The notes below the pieces were generated by a model. It did not search any database. It saw nothing but the letters and a program-made list of their open reading frames with translations, and was not told where the DNA came from. From NCBI GenBank assembly GCA_019321725.1, contig CM033116.1, forward strand, positions 3,158,642-3,222,641: a stretch of 64,000 nt of DNA, written 5' to 3'. How positions within the stretch are numbered: position 1 is the first letter of the stretch; the number at the start of each line of letters is the position of its first letter. Of this stretch, positions 28,224-40,290 are shown one piece after another. Source of the stretch: Paulownia fortunei. Taxonomy: Eukaryota > Streptophyta > Magnoliopsida > Lamiales > Paulowniaceae. A program made the translations under genes and the position numbers.

Positions 28224-31200
28224 TCAAGGACTTCGACCTAATGGTTTCGTGAGCCTTGTCCATTTAAGATAGGTATATACATAAAGCTTATTCCACATGT
28301 ATTCTAAGAACCCAAAATAGGCTTCCCTCCATGACTTCTTCAAAACTAATGTAGTGCAGACAGCTGAAAGTCCCACGGCATATCCTAAAGACAGAGATAC
28401 ATAAAGCCACTCTATCTTAGACTTATCACCTTCATTGTCCTCTTCGTACGTTGGTCCAGGGGCTTTATCATCATGGCTGCAAGTAGTTGTTAATGGAGGG
28501 CCACAAAGATTGTTCCCAGTAAAGCTCGAAGCATCCAATCCCCGGAGTTGGGTGCTTTCTGGTATTCTCCCTGTTAAGTTATTGCAAGACAAGTTCAGAT
28601 GATTCAAAGAAGACATGATTGTGAAGCTATTAGGAATTTCACCAGACAGAAAGTTTCTTGAGAAATCAAGAGATTCCAATTGTTTCATGTCTCCAATGCT
28701 ATCCGGGATCAATCCTGTCAGATGATTCCCTGATAAGTTTAGTGATCTCAATTCCACTAGACTTGTCAACTCCTTTGGGATATCTCCAGACAAATTGTTC
28801 ATCGAAAGGTCAATATTGGTGACCAATGAAAGAATGGTGTCGTACAGGAGTTCACTTCCCTTTGTGGCGACTGATGCACTCTCTATGTAGGCCCCCACGT
28901 ATAAAGAGTAAGAATACTCATGTCCTTCACTGTCGGACAAACTTATTTTTGTGGCCATTGCAGTAAAATTGTCAACACACCTAGGTATTATCCCAGAAAG
29001 TTTGTTGTATGAGAGATCCAAGATTTGAAGAGAGCTTAGGTGGCATATATCCGAAGAAATTTTACCACTCAACTTGTTCGAGCGTAAAATGAGAATCCTC
29101 AAATTGGTTAGGCTTGTCCCCATCCATGGTGGTATGTTTCCATCAAGGTCATTATCAGCAAGGTCAATCTTCATTAATTTCGTGCAGTTATGCATTGAAA
29201 AAGGTATTTGGCCAGAAAATTTGTTGTTTTTTAGATTCAAAGACTGCAGTTCTGCAAGAAATCCTATGGAATTTGGGATATTTCCTGACATGTTGTTATT
29301 AACTAAATTCAACACTTGCAATAATGGCCATTTCATCCAGCAATCTGGTATTTCTCCAGTCAACTGGTTTCCCCCTAGATGAAGTATCTTCAATCTATAA
29401 GTTTCATCTGTCATGTCACAAAGAAAGTGAGCAATACCCCCCGAAAATGAGTTATTGGAGAGATCCAACTCTGTCACAGTATTCCCTACTCTAGGCAATG
29501 AACCACTGAATTTGTTGGAACTCAAGTATACCAACCGCTGATCACTGTATACGCCCGGAACATGATAACCGTCTTCAGGGTCCCTTATAACTGGAATCTT
29601 GCCGTGGAGTTGGTTATGAGAGAGGTTCAGAATACGGATCTCCCATAACCAGCTTGGAACATTACCAGAGATTCCAGTTTCAGATAAATCAAGTTCCATA
29701 ATATTCTTCTGTGTCTTAAGCCATGAGGGAATCCGAGAGCTTGAGCCCAAGTTCCACGACCCCAGTAGAAGACGCTCTAGTTTGAAGGGTGGAATCCATT
29801 TTGGGCTTACTTTCAAACTCAAATGGTTTCCAGAAGCAGATAAATGCTTTAATTTTTTGAGATTGGCAAAGTGGCTTTCAGTCACAACCCCTTCCAGCAT
29901 GTTACCTCCAATATAAAGATATTTCAATTTTAAAAGTTTCCCCAGACTCTCCGGAAGATTTCCAGTCAATTTGTTACCATCAAGGATTAAATCTTCCACG
30001 CATGAAAGCTTTCCTATATTGTTTGGAATTGCACCAGACAATGAGTTTCCATCAAGATAAAGGGTTTGAAGATTCTTAAATTCTCCAAATTGATCAGTTA
30101 GATGACCAGAAAGTTGGTTCTCCTTCAGATCTAGGGATTCCAAAGCTCCTAAGAAACAATCCGACATGTTTCCAAATGAATCGGATATTTCTCCTTGCAA
30201 CTTATTGAAAGACAAGTCCAACCTTTGCATTTTGCACAAGTTAGCAATTTCTCTTGGTATTTTTCCAGAAATCTCGTTCTCAGATAAATCGAGGGTGTTG
30301 AGAGAGGTTAGATTTGCTATGGCATTGGAAATTGCATTTTCTAGAAGGTTTTCCCTCAAAATGACAGACTTAAGGTCTTTGCAAAAGTAGAGCCAATCTG
30401 GAATGGTGGAATTGAAATAATTTCCAGATAGATTAATGTATTGGAGTCTGGTGGTGTTGCTAGTATTTGGAATTGGACCTTCAAAATAGTTGCCACTTAG
30501 ATCAAGAGAAATAAGATTGCTGAGTTGAAAAACCCATCTCAGGATGGCAAAAGACTGAAAGTTATTACTAGAGAGATCAAGGATGGCTAGAGAAGTAATA
30601 TTAGCATCATTCAGGGAGCCATGGAATTAAGACTGCAAAATTGGAAATGTAGCTCTACTAAAGAAGGGAGTGTGTTGATCACCTGGGCCCAGTTGGCTGC
30701 TTTGCTGAGGTTCACATAATTCAAGTTCAGGTGCTCCAATTGAGAAAGGCCCGACAGCCATTCAAGGCTATCAACATCGAGGCTTTGATAGTATTCAAAG
30801 CTATCAAAATCGTATCTTTGATTGTCTTCCAAACTTAAAGTGTGTAAATATGAAAGATTTCCCATACTGTGGGGAATCGTTCCATAAAATCCAGCATTAG
30901 ATAAATTCAAATACTCTAGGCTTTTGAACGACCCAACGAAGGAAGGGATTGTCCTTCAAAGTTATTTTGGCTCAGGTCCAGATATCTCAGATGCTTCAGT
31001 TTAAGCAAAGAAGGATTTATTTTGCCACGTAAAGGTGGAAATCGATGATTCCTTTGGAGATGGAGTTCAAGAACATGGCCAGCTAAGTTGTTGCAAACCA
31101 CGCCTCTCCACTTGCAACAATTACCTTCACCATTCCAGGAAGATAGAAGATTGGAGGGATCTTTCAAAGATTGCTTGAAGCTTAGAAGAGCTTGTTTTTC

Positions 31201-31317
31201 AATTTCCGGACATAAAATGCTATTGCTTCCAATACAATAACTTAATTTGAAGGAAGCCAAGGACAAAATAACGAGGAAAAACAAAGCTGCAGGGGTTGGT
31301 TTTGAGGCACTCATCAT
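28224..31317 (-). pseudogene. Receptor-like protein (EIX2-like LRR-RLP), copy 2, frameshifted
   Basis: Same architecture as copy 1: signal peptide (MMSASKPTPAALFFLVIL...), LRR cap with CPEIEKQALLSF and a CCKWRGVVC pair, a long LRR array, island, transmembrane helix (YVSLSLGYAVGLSAVCTTL) and a full basic tail ending KWTRLTKPLGRSP. No kinase domain. It is broken into three frames: 31317 to about 30955, then 30910-30611, then about 30610-28224. The breaks are one-base deletions relative to the paralogues: near 30952 (gtccttc for gtctcttc) and near 30614 (cagggagc for caggggagc). The stretch 30610-30360 is open in the third frame although it contains no ATG. A short insertion in the LRR region (about RDPEDGYHVPGVYSDQRL, near 29527-29580) is unique to this copy. 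The reader should treat the coding span as decayed or mis-sequenced. Confidence 0.85.
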
Positions 31318-31319
31318 TT

Positions 31320-32600
31320 TGCAGAATCTTGGAATTAAAATGAATTGATCCTTCGAAATATATATAATAGGGAAACATAAGGACTATAGCAATCTGGTGC
31401 ATAATGCTATTTGGTTTTTGTCCCAGCAAAGAAAAGGTAGGAAGAAGATTAAAAGCATATCTTGAAACTGTGGTAAAACGCGGAGTATCTACGAATGATT
31501 AATGGTTGGAATGCTCGATGTCACTTTGGCTCTTTGTAATGTATTTGTTGATGGGTGAGCTATTGAGCACTTTCTTTAGGTTTTATGTGGAGTGTATGAC
31601 TGCAATTCTATCAAGAGTTAACATATCGAATGTTTACTTTAAATGTCTACTTTGAATGTATATAAATTATTATTACATTAATATTTAGTTACTGATCGAA
31701 TTAAAATAAAATCGAACACTTAATTATAATTTTTTTTTTAATGCATCTCATTATTTCCAAAACAATGTTGTCCACCCATCCCATCATCATTTTCACACCC
31801 ATATCATTTTGAAAATAGCACAAGCCGTACTGAAACAGCGCACATTTTTAATTATCATTTATTGTCACAGGAATCAATTTAGAATCTTTTGTTGATCAAG
31901 ACACTTTCCATCTTCCATTGACGCGGTTTTGTCATTTGTGATGCTAGAAACACAATTTTCTGCTGCTACTTTAATACAAGGATTTAAATCCTACTAATAT
32001 GAGATTAATCACGTATATACAATTGAAATTCTAAATTGGAGCTAGAATTTGGTCTCATTATTTGCAAATTGAGTGTTGGTATATATATTGTGTTTATAAT
32101 TTTTTTTTTTTTTTTTTATAACGTGCAATCCGTAGTTATTATCCGAATGTGTGCATTGGGTAAATTCTACTGTTGTGCCAACGGACAAAGATCGAGTGGT
32201 GGAGAGAATTCAAATTTGATACATTCGGCCTCAATTTTTTATCCAACATCATTCGACCATTTTATAAGCACCTTGTTTATAATATTTATGGCTGGAGTTT
32301 TGAATAAAAATGAAGAGGCCACGTTGCTTTGGTTTGGAAGATAACGGAGAGCTAAGTAAAAGATAACGGGGAGCAAAGTATAATGATTTTCCTATTATAT
32401 TTTGAAAAAAGAAAAAGACTTTCCAACTACATATGAAAAATACATATGTTGTTTCTCTCGTTAATATACCATAATTTTTTTTTTATAGTGGAATTGCTTT
32501 TTCTGACCGTGGGGTCGACCTAGACTTAATTTTAACTGAATCATGTAAAATCTTGTGCCATAATTTTTTTTGTTATTGATCCTGTTGTCATCTTAATTAA
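31320..32600. other. Upstream region of RLP copy 2
   Basis: It carries a TATA-like run near 31357-31367 and pieces of the shared RLP upstream module: gcatctcattatttccaaaacaa near 31742, then cccatcccatcatcattt, then aaaatagcacaagccgt. The same module occurs near 24003-24085 upstream of copy 1. A poly-T run lies near 32100-32118. No gene was found; the 102-codon frame at 32036-32344 has no recognisable content. Confidence 0.45.
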
Positions 32601-32613
32601 TCATGGAAAGAAG

Positions 32614-34530
32614 ACGAAGACCACGACTTAGACTCTAGACCATAATTTTCAACTTTAAATTTCCACATAGTTGAGTGGGGCAAGGACCATATGCCAACTT
32701 GATGCATACGTTTTATTTGGTTATTGTCCCAAAGACTTGCGAGTTGACGAAGAAAATGTAACAAGAAGATTAAATGCACGTCATTGTCTCCAAAGGAATG
32801 TTGTCCACCCATCCCATGATCATTTTCACGTCCATATGATTTGATTTTGACAATAGCACCAACAGTCAAACATTAGGCACTTTTAATTTAAAATCATTTT
32901 TATTTATCATTTGTTGTTGTAGGAATCACTTTTATATATTTTCATCAAGTAGAAATAAATAATTTTGAATCAAAACTCATATATAAAGGAAATTGATGTC
33001 AAAAACAATTATTAATTGAAATTAAAACATATACTCTTCTCCTTTAGCAAAAAATATCGGCTATACTAAGAATGACAATATGATGGGGTTCAAATTTAAA
33101 CCCGTCTCATTTGGATCGAATTTTTACTAATACAATGGGTCCGGGATGGTTCTTGAGTTTTTATTTTCAAACATGTCCCGTCTCGAAGTCGTCCCATTTG
33201 ATTTTATTTATTTATTTATTTATTAAATTTATTATATATATGTGACTTTTTAAAAAATATATTATTAAAAAAGCTTTAGTGTATTAATTTTTAATTTTTT
33301 TTGATATTTTTTAAAATAATAAAATGGGTGTTATGGATCTAACAGGTGTAATCTATTGGGTTCGGGTCCAAGGAGGATCTAAGTCTAGATTTTAAAAAAT
33401 TTGATGGAACAAATCTGGTATTTTCTGTGTTGATCTATTTTTCTTTGTCCCATACTCTAAGAAGAAGGCACATGTTGTTCAAATATTTATTATGCCTTTC
33501 AATTTTAATTTAATGAGATATAAATTAAATTATAAATTTCAAATGCAATATTCTTAATTAGAAAATTGTTTTACATATAAATAAAAGTTAAAACAAAAAA
33601 ATTGAACTTAAATAATAAAAAAACCATTTGGGACCGGCCCATCCATTTGAAACCCCTACATTCATTATGCGTAGGTTGAAGTCAACATTTTTGGAACAAG
33701 GATTGGCTGCTTCGATCGCAAATTGGTGATTAATTTGATTTAATTATAATTAATTTTAAATAATTATTTTTATAATTCAATTGATTAAAATCGATCAAAA
33801 ATTAGTTAAATCAGTTAAATTAATTTTTTTTTTTTTTTAGGAAGTTTAAAGTCATAAACTTACTATTTTGTTATATATTTGAGATTTGAGTTTTGATAGA
33901 TTTTTTTAAATTAATTATTTATTTATTTTTACCTTTAAAATATATTACTTAACAATTAGTTTATGATATTATAATTTTATATAGTATAATAAAATAAAAA
34001 AATAAATTTAATTAGATTGTGCTTGGGGGTGCTCCTCCTTCCCGTAAGAATTAGTTGAACAAATCCGGCAGATTGAATTGTTGATCGAAATCAAAATTTA
34101 TTTTGATCATAAATCAAAATATAAAAATAATAACATGCACGACATAAATCCAAAAGATGAAAATCCAGGATGGTTGGAGCCATGTGAACACGAAGACTAC
34201 ATTTACAATAAGAGTAAATAGCATTTTACAGTGTTAAGTGCTTAAAGAGAAAATAGCCTTATGCAAACCATTAGCCATTTGGATCGGTGGTATTGCTTTC
34301 CACTTTTGCATGTTAGGAATTTGAACCCAATATATGTGAATGAGCTTGTACTTGATTTTATAAAAAATAAAATAGCCTTATGCCAAAAAAAAAATAAAAA
34401 AATAAAAATTCTTGTGCTTTAGAAATAAGAACAAATAACATCCTATCTCAACTTTATCATTCTTTAACTCAGAAAATGACACACAGTCTTATACATATAA
34501 GAACTGATTATTTATCCTTGTTCGAAATCA
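32614..34530. repeat. Orphan RLP-upstream module, first unit of a 2 kb tandem duplication
   Basis: It begins with gaccacgacttagactct and carries the RLP-upstream signature (aacttgatgcatacgtt, tgtcccaaagacttgcgagt, aagaagattaaatgcacgtc) but no receptor coding sequence. A diverged second unit starts near 34750. Further ordered pairs are gaagaaggca 33461/35435, the dispersed repeat 33060/35050, and aaaagatgaaaatccagg 34152/36161; the offset drifts between about 1.9 and 2.1 kb. Confidence 0.7.
33060..33450. repeat. Dispersed repeat family, copy 3
   Basis: Ordered core as in 24680-25160, with gggtccgggatggttc near 33139 and gggttcgggtccaaggag near 33358. It lies inside the first unit of the tandem duplication. 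Confidence 0.5.
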
Positions 34531-34627
34531 TGTAAAATCGTGTACCATAATTCTTTTGGTTGTTTTACTTAATAATTCTGTTGTTCATTGAAATAAATGT
34601 GTTGATTGATCCTATTTTCAGCTTAAT

Positions 34628-34672
34628 ATATATATATATATATGTATATATATATGTATATATGTATATAGA
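34628..34672. repeat. TA/TATG microsatellite
   Basis: An interrupted TA run with periodic G (tatatgtata) lies near the junction of the two 2 kb units. Confidence 0.8.
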
Positions 34673-34749
34673 GGGAGACTTGTTGAACTTTGTCTTGTAT
34701 TTTTATCATTTTAATAATTTCGAAGAATCATTAGACATGAAAATTGTGA

Positions 34750-36430
34750 AAAGACGCGACCACGACTTAGACTCTGGACCATAATTTTCTTTGTAGGCAT
34801 TGGTAATTGTGATCACTTTTCCACACTAGGAAATAATTACAGATTTTGAATTGAGTAGGACGAGGACCATAACAACTTGATGCATACGTTATTTGGTTTT
34901 TGTCCCAAAGACTTGCGAGTTGACGAAGAAAATGTAACAAGAAGATTAAATGCACGTCATTATCCCCAAAACATATATATTTAAAGAAAGTTGATGTCAA
35001 ATACTAATTAAGTACAATTAATAATATGAATCAAAATATATACTCCCAATGTTTGTTGTTTTAGGGAGGACAATAGAATAAATAGTATTTCGAACATATT
35101 TTGTTTGTGGTGGTAAATATTTACTATTATAAATAAGTTTGGAATGAGTTTTGGGTTTTTATTTTTAAACCCGTTTCACTGCGATTTGTTTTATTTATTT
35201 ATTTGAATATTATTTTTTATATTTATGTGTTTTTTAAATATATATATATATATATTTAAAAAAATTAGTGCATTATTTTTAAAAAAAAATATTTTTTTAA
35301 TATTTTTAAAATAATAAAAACGGTCTAATGGATCAAATGAGTCTAACTTGTCGAGCTGGCGGGTCCATCGGATGAGTCTCAAGTTTGATTACACTCAACC
35401 CGTTATCATCCAAAATGTTATTCTCGTACTTTTAGAAGAAGGCACTTTTTGTTCAAATATTTGTTATGCCTTTTAATTTTAAATTAAGTTATAAATTCTA
35501 TAATGCAATATTCTTAATTAGAAAAATGTTTTTATATATAAATAAATGTTAAAACACAAAAACTGAACTTAAACAAATAAAACCGTTTGGGATTGACCCA
35601 CATATTTGAAACCCCTAGCTGCATAATGTGTAGGTTGATATTAATATTTTCGAAACTGGATCGGAGTTAGTCTAACTGCAAATCGAAAGTTGGTTCGATT
35701 CGATTAATTTTAAATAATTATTTTAGTGGTCCAATAAATCAAAATCAATTAAATCGGTCAAAATTGATCAAACTGGTCAAACTAGTTTTTATATTTTTTT
35801 ATTTTATTTTATTTTTAATTTTTTAGGAAGTTTAAAACCTTAAATTTGGTATTTTAATTATTTGAATTTTAGAATTTGTCAGATTTTTTTAATTAAATAT
35901 TTATTTATTTTACCTTTAAAATATATTACATAACAATTCATATATTATATTACTATATTACATAGTATAACATAATAAAAATAATTTTATTAGATTGGTT
36001 GGACATGTCCAACTAATTGAATCACTTATCGTCAGCAAAAATAATTTGGTCACCAATTCTAGTTATGAAAACACATGTTGATGCAAACCTTTAAATTAGT
36101 TGCTTGCATCTCTCATCTTTTGTAAAGGAACAAAAACTTGAAAATTGATAGCATAACTACAAAAGATGAAAATCCAGGATGATTAAGAGGAGTCATGGGA
36201 ACAAGAAGAGTACAACTAGATTTAAAGTAAATAGCATTTTACTGTATAAAATGCTTAAAGAGCAAATACCCTTATGCCAAAAAAAAAAAAAAAAAAGCAC
36301 TCTTTCGAAATAAGAAAAATTAACATATTTATCGTTCTTTAAATCTGAAAATGACCAACATAGTCTTGTACATAAATAAATGATTACTTTATTTATCCTT
36401 GTTCGTAATCATTTAAAATAATAACTATTT
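34750..36430. repeat. Orphan RLP-upstream module, second unit of the tandem duplication
   Basis: It repeats the unit beginning at 32614: gaccacgacttagactct at 34758, the tgtcccaaagacttgcgagt signature near 34901, dispersed-repeat copy 4 at 35050-35420, then gaagaaggcac at 35435 and aaaagatgaaaatccagg at 36161. It ends with ttatttatccttgttcg near 36400 (compare 34510). No coding sequence was found. Confidence 0.7.
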
Positions 36431-36597
36431 AATACATCAATATAGAATATGTATATAGCAATAACGTATATCTTATTCCAATATGTAAAACAATATATAT
36501 ATTCTTTTGTTGTAGATATTATTGAATTATATTAGAAAAAAAATGTAAAATATATTAGCATACCAATGCTCAATATGCTTATGCAGTGTAATGGATA

Positions 36598-36599
<2 letters not shown>

Positions 36600-36633
<34 letters not shown>
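36600..36633. repeat. AT microsatellite
   Basis: A long AT dinucleotide run lies between the tandem units and RLP copy 3. Confidence 0.85.
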
Positions 36634-36636
<3 letters not shown>

Positions 36637-37264
36637 ACATGTTTATATTAATCATGCCATGTATGATAAAACCTTAAAATTTAGAGATTATTAGTTTTAT
36701 GTACTGATATTTGATATTGTTTTGAACAAAATAATAAGAATGTTCCAATGATATTATTCTAAATGACTATAAAAAAGAAAAAATAAAGTAGAAATATCAT
36801 CTTATATATAAAGGTAAGTTGATCATTTCTTCTAATTTACTAAATGAAAAGGTTGAGGTTAGATGATATTTACCAGATGGTGGTAAAATGCTTTACCCAC
36901 CAAATTTATGCAACTCTATGAATATAGCAACTTGTTAATTACCATCTATAAACCAATCAGGGACTTCTGTTGTTGAAGTTCACATAATTCAAGTTAAATG
37001 AGAAAGGCAAGAAAACCATTACGTGTCTATAGTACTAAATACAGTAGCGATTATGTAATTATAAGAAAAATTTAGTGACTAAACATGCATTTTGCCCACA
37101 TAATTTATATTTTTCAATATATTTTTTATAATATATTTTTTCAAAATATTTTCTTCAAATAATTATAATAAAATTAAAATAAAACAAAACAAAACAAAAG
37201 CCTAAAATCCTTGGAAGTTGGAAGAGGTGGACGCAAACTTTCCTGACACACATACACATTGCCC
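36634..37264. other. Spacer 3' of RLP copy 3
   Basis: 36640-36745 resembles 26120-26230. From about 37100 it shares the 3' flank of the other RLP copies, including the right end of the MITE (acaaaagcctaaaatcc near 37194) and the gaagaggtggacgcaaact block found after copy 2. The left part of the MITE is missing or unrecognisable here. Confidence 0.5.
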
Positions 37265-40200
37265 TCACGAACTTCGACCAGATGGTTTTGTTAGCCTTGT
37301 CCATTTAATATAGCAATATACATAAAGCTTGTTCCACATGTTTTCTAGTAACCCAAAATAGGCTTCCCTCCATGACTTCTTGAAGACCAATGTAGTGCAA
37401 ACAGCTGAAAATCCCACGGCATATCCTAAAGACAAGAACACATAAAACCACTCTATCTTAGACTTATCACCTTCACTATCCTCTTTGTACGTTGGTCCAG
37501 GGGCTTTATCATCATAGCTGCAATTACTTGTCAATGGAGGGCCACAAAGATTGTTCCCAATAAAGCTCGAAGCATCCATGCCCAGGAGTTGGGTGCTTTC
37601 TGGTATTCTCCCTGTTAAGTTATTGTAAGGCAGGTTCAGATAATTCAAAGGAGTCATAACGGTGAAGCTATTAGGAATTTCACCAGATAGAAAGTTTCTT
37701 GAGAAATCAAGAGATTCCAATTGCTTCATGTCTCCAATGCTATCCGGGATCAATCCTGTCAGATGATTCCCTGATAAGTTTAGTGATCTCAATTCCACTA
37801 GACTTGTCAACTCCTTTGGGATATCTCCAGACAAATTGTTCATCGAAAGGTCAATATTGGTGACCAATGAAAGAATGGTGTCGTACATGAGTTCACTTCC
37901 TTTAATGGAGACTGATGCACTCTCTATAAAGACTCCTATGTAATAAGAATAGTCCAATTCTCCACTTCCAGAATCAGCCAAACTTCTTTTTGTAGCCATT
38001 GCAGTAAAATTGTTGACACACCTAGGTATTATCCCAGAAAATTTGTTGTCTGAGACATCCAAGATTTGAAGAGTGTTTAGGTGGCATACATCCGAAGAAA
38101 TTTCACCACTCAACTTGTTTGAGCGTAAAATGAGAATCCTCAATTTGGATAGGCTTGTCCCCACCCATGTTGGTATGTTTCCATCAATGTCATTATCACC
38201 AAAGTCGATCTTCACTAATTTGGTGCAGTTTTGCATTGAAAAAGGTATTTGGCCAGAAAATTTGTTGCTGTATAGATTCAAAGACTGCAAATGTGCAAGA
38301 GATCCTATGGAATATGGGATACTGCCAGACATGTTGTTATTGCCTAAATTCAACACTGTCAAAGATGGCCATTTCATCCAGCAATCAGGTAATTCTCCAG
38401 TCAATTGATTTCCCCCTAGATGAAGAATCTCCAATCTATAAGTTCTGTTTGTCGTGTCACAGAGAAAGTGAGATATACCTCCCGAAAATGAGTTATTGGA
38501 GAGATCTAGCTCTGTTACAGTATTTGCCACTCGAGGCAATGAGCCACTGAAATGGTTGGAACTCAAGTATATTAACCGAGGACCATCTTCAGGCCCACTT
38601 ATATCTGGAATCTTGCCATGGAGTTGGTTATGAGAGAGGTTCAAAAAACGGATCTCCCAAATCCAGCTAGGAACATTACCGGAGATTCCAGTACTAGCTA
38701 AATCGAGTTCCATAATATTCTTCTGTGTCTCAAGCCAAGAGGGAATCCGAGAGCCTGTACCCAAGTTCCACGACCCCAGTCCAAGGGTCTCAAGTTTGAA
38801 AGGTGGAATCCAATTTGGGCTTACTTTCAAAGTCAAATGATTTCCAGAGGCAGATATATCGTTTAATTTTGTGAGACTGACAAAGTGGCTTTCAGTCACA
38901 ACCCCTTCCAGCATGTTATCTCTTATAAAAAGATTTTCCAAGTTAAAAAGTTGCCCCAGACTCTCAGGAAGATTTCCAGTCAATTTGTTAACATCTAGTC
39001 TTAAATATTGCAGGGATGAGAGCTTTCCTAGATTGATTGGAATTGCACCAGACAATGAGTTACTGCTAAGGTCAATGGTTTGAAGACTCTTAAACTCTCC
39101 AAATTGATCAGTTAGATGACCAGAAAGTTGATTCTCCTCAAGACTTAGGTATTCCAAAGCTCCTAAGAAGCAATCTGACATATTTCCAAATGAATCTGAT
39201 ATTTCTCCTTGCAACTTATTTTCAGATAAGTCCAGCTTTTGTATTTTGCAAAAGTTAGCAATTTCTCTTGGTATTTTTCCAGAAAGCTCATTCATAGATA
39301 AATCGAGGCTGTTGAGAGAGCTTAGATTTGCTATGGCATTGGAAATTGTACCGTGTAGAAAGCTGTAACTCAAAGAGACAAACTCAAGGTCTTTGCAAAA
39401 GTAGAGCCAATCTGGAATGGTGGAATTGAAATAGTTTCCAGAGAGATCAATGTGTTGGAGTTTGGTGGTGTTGCTAATAGTGTGAATTGGAACTTGAAAA
39501 GAGTTGTAACTTAGATCAAGAAAAAGAAGCTTGCTGAGTTGAAAAATCCATCTCGGGATGGCAAAAGACTGAAAGTTGTTACCAGAGAGATCAAGGAATT
39601 CTAGGGAAGTAATATTAACATCATTCAGGGGAGCCTTGAAATTAAGCCTGCAAGAACCGAAATGTAGCTTTACCAAAGAAGGGAGTGTGTTGATCACCTG
39701 TACCCAGCTGGCTGCTTTGCTGAGGTTCACATAATTCATATTTAGGTGCTCCAATTGAGAAAGGCCCGACAACCATTCAAGGCTATCAACTTTGAGGCTT
39801 TCAGAACTGTCTCCCAAACTTAGAGTGTGTAAATTTGAAAGATTTCCAATATTATGCGGAATCGTTCCATGAAATCCAGCATAAGATAAATCCAAATACT
39901 CTAGGCTTGTGAGTGACCCAATGAAAAAAGGGATTGTTTCTTCAAAGTTATTTTGGCTCAGGTCAAGATATCTCAAATGCTTCAGATTGAGCAAAGAAGG
40001 ATTTATTTTGCCACGTAAACTTTGAAACCGATCATAACTTTGAAGATGGAGTTCATGAACATGGCCAGTTGAGTTGCTGCAAACCACACCTTCCACTTGC
40101 AACAATTAACTTCAGCATTCCAGGAAGACAGTAGATTGGAGGGATCTTCCAAAGATTGCTTGAAGCTTAGAAGTGCTTGTTTTTCAATTTCCGGACAGAA

Positions 40201-40290
40201 AATACTATTGTTTCCAATACAATAGCTTAATTTGAAGGAAGCCATGAAGAAAATAAGGAGGAAAAACAAAGCTGCAAGGTTTGGCCTCAT
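37265..40290 (-). pseudogene. Receptor-like protein (EIX2-like LRR-RLP), copy 3, one frameshift
   Basis: The start is ATG 40290-40288 (MRPNLAALFFLLIFF), which begins the signal peptide. The LRR cap CPEIEKQALLSF is present, but the frame breaks in the conserved CCKW..GVVC segment: near 40090 the sequence reads accttcc where copies 1 and 2 have acctctcc, a one-base loss. From there a single open frame runs about 940 codons through the LRR array, the island (RSLADSGSGELDYSYYIG), the acidic juxtamembrane segment, the transmembrane helix (FYVFLSLGYAVGFSAVCTTL) and the intact tail KWTRLTKPSGRSS. There is no kinase. This is the best preserved of the three copies: one base separates it from a complete RLP of about 1,000 residues. 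It may be a real functional gene if the deletion is a sequencing error. Family role: surface receptor for microbial or damage ligands. Confidence 0.85.

Noticed and set aside
20944..40290. Reading the LRR genes as receptor kinases
   Set aside because: Each ends about 35 residues after the transmembrane segment, and no kinase domain follows on the minus strand.
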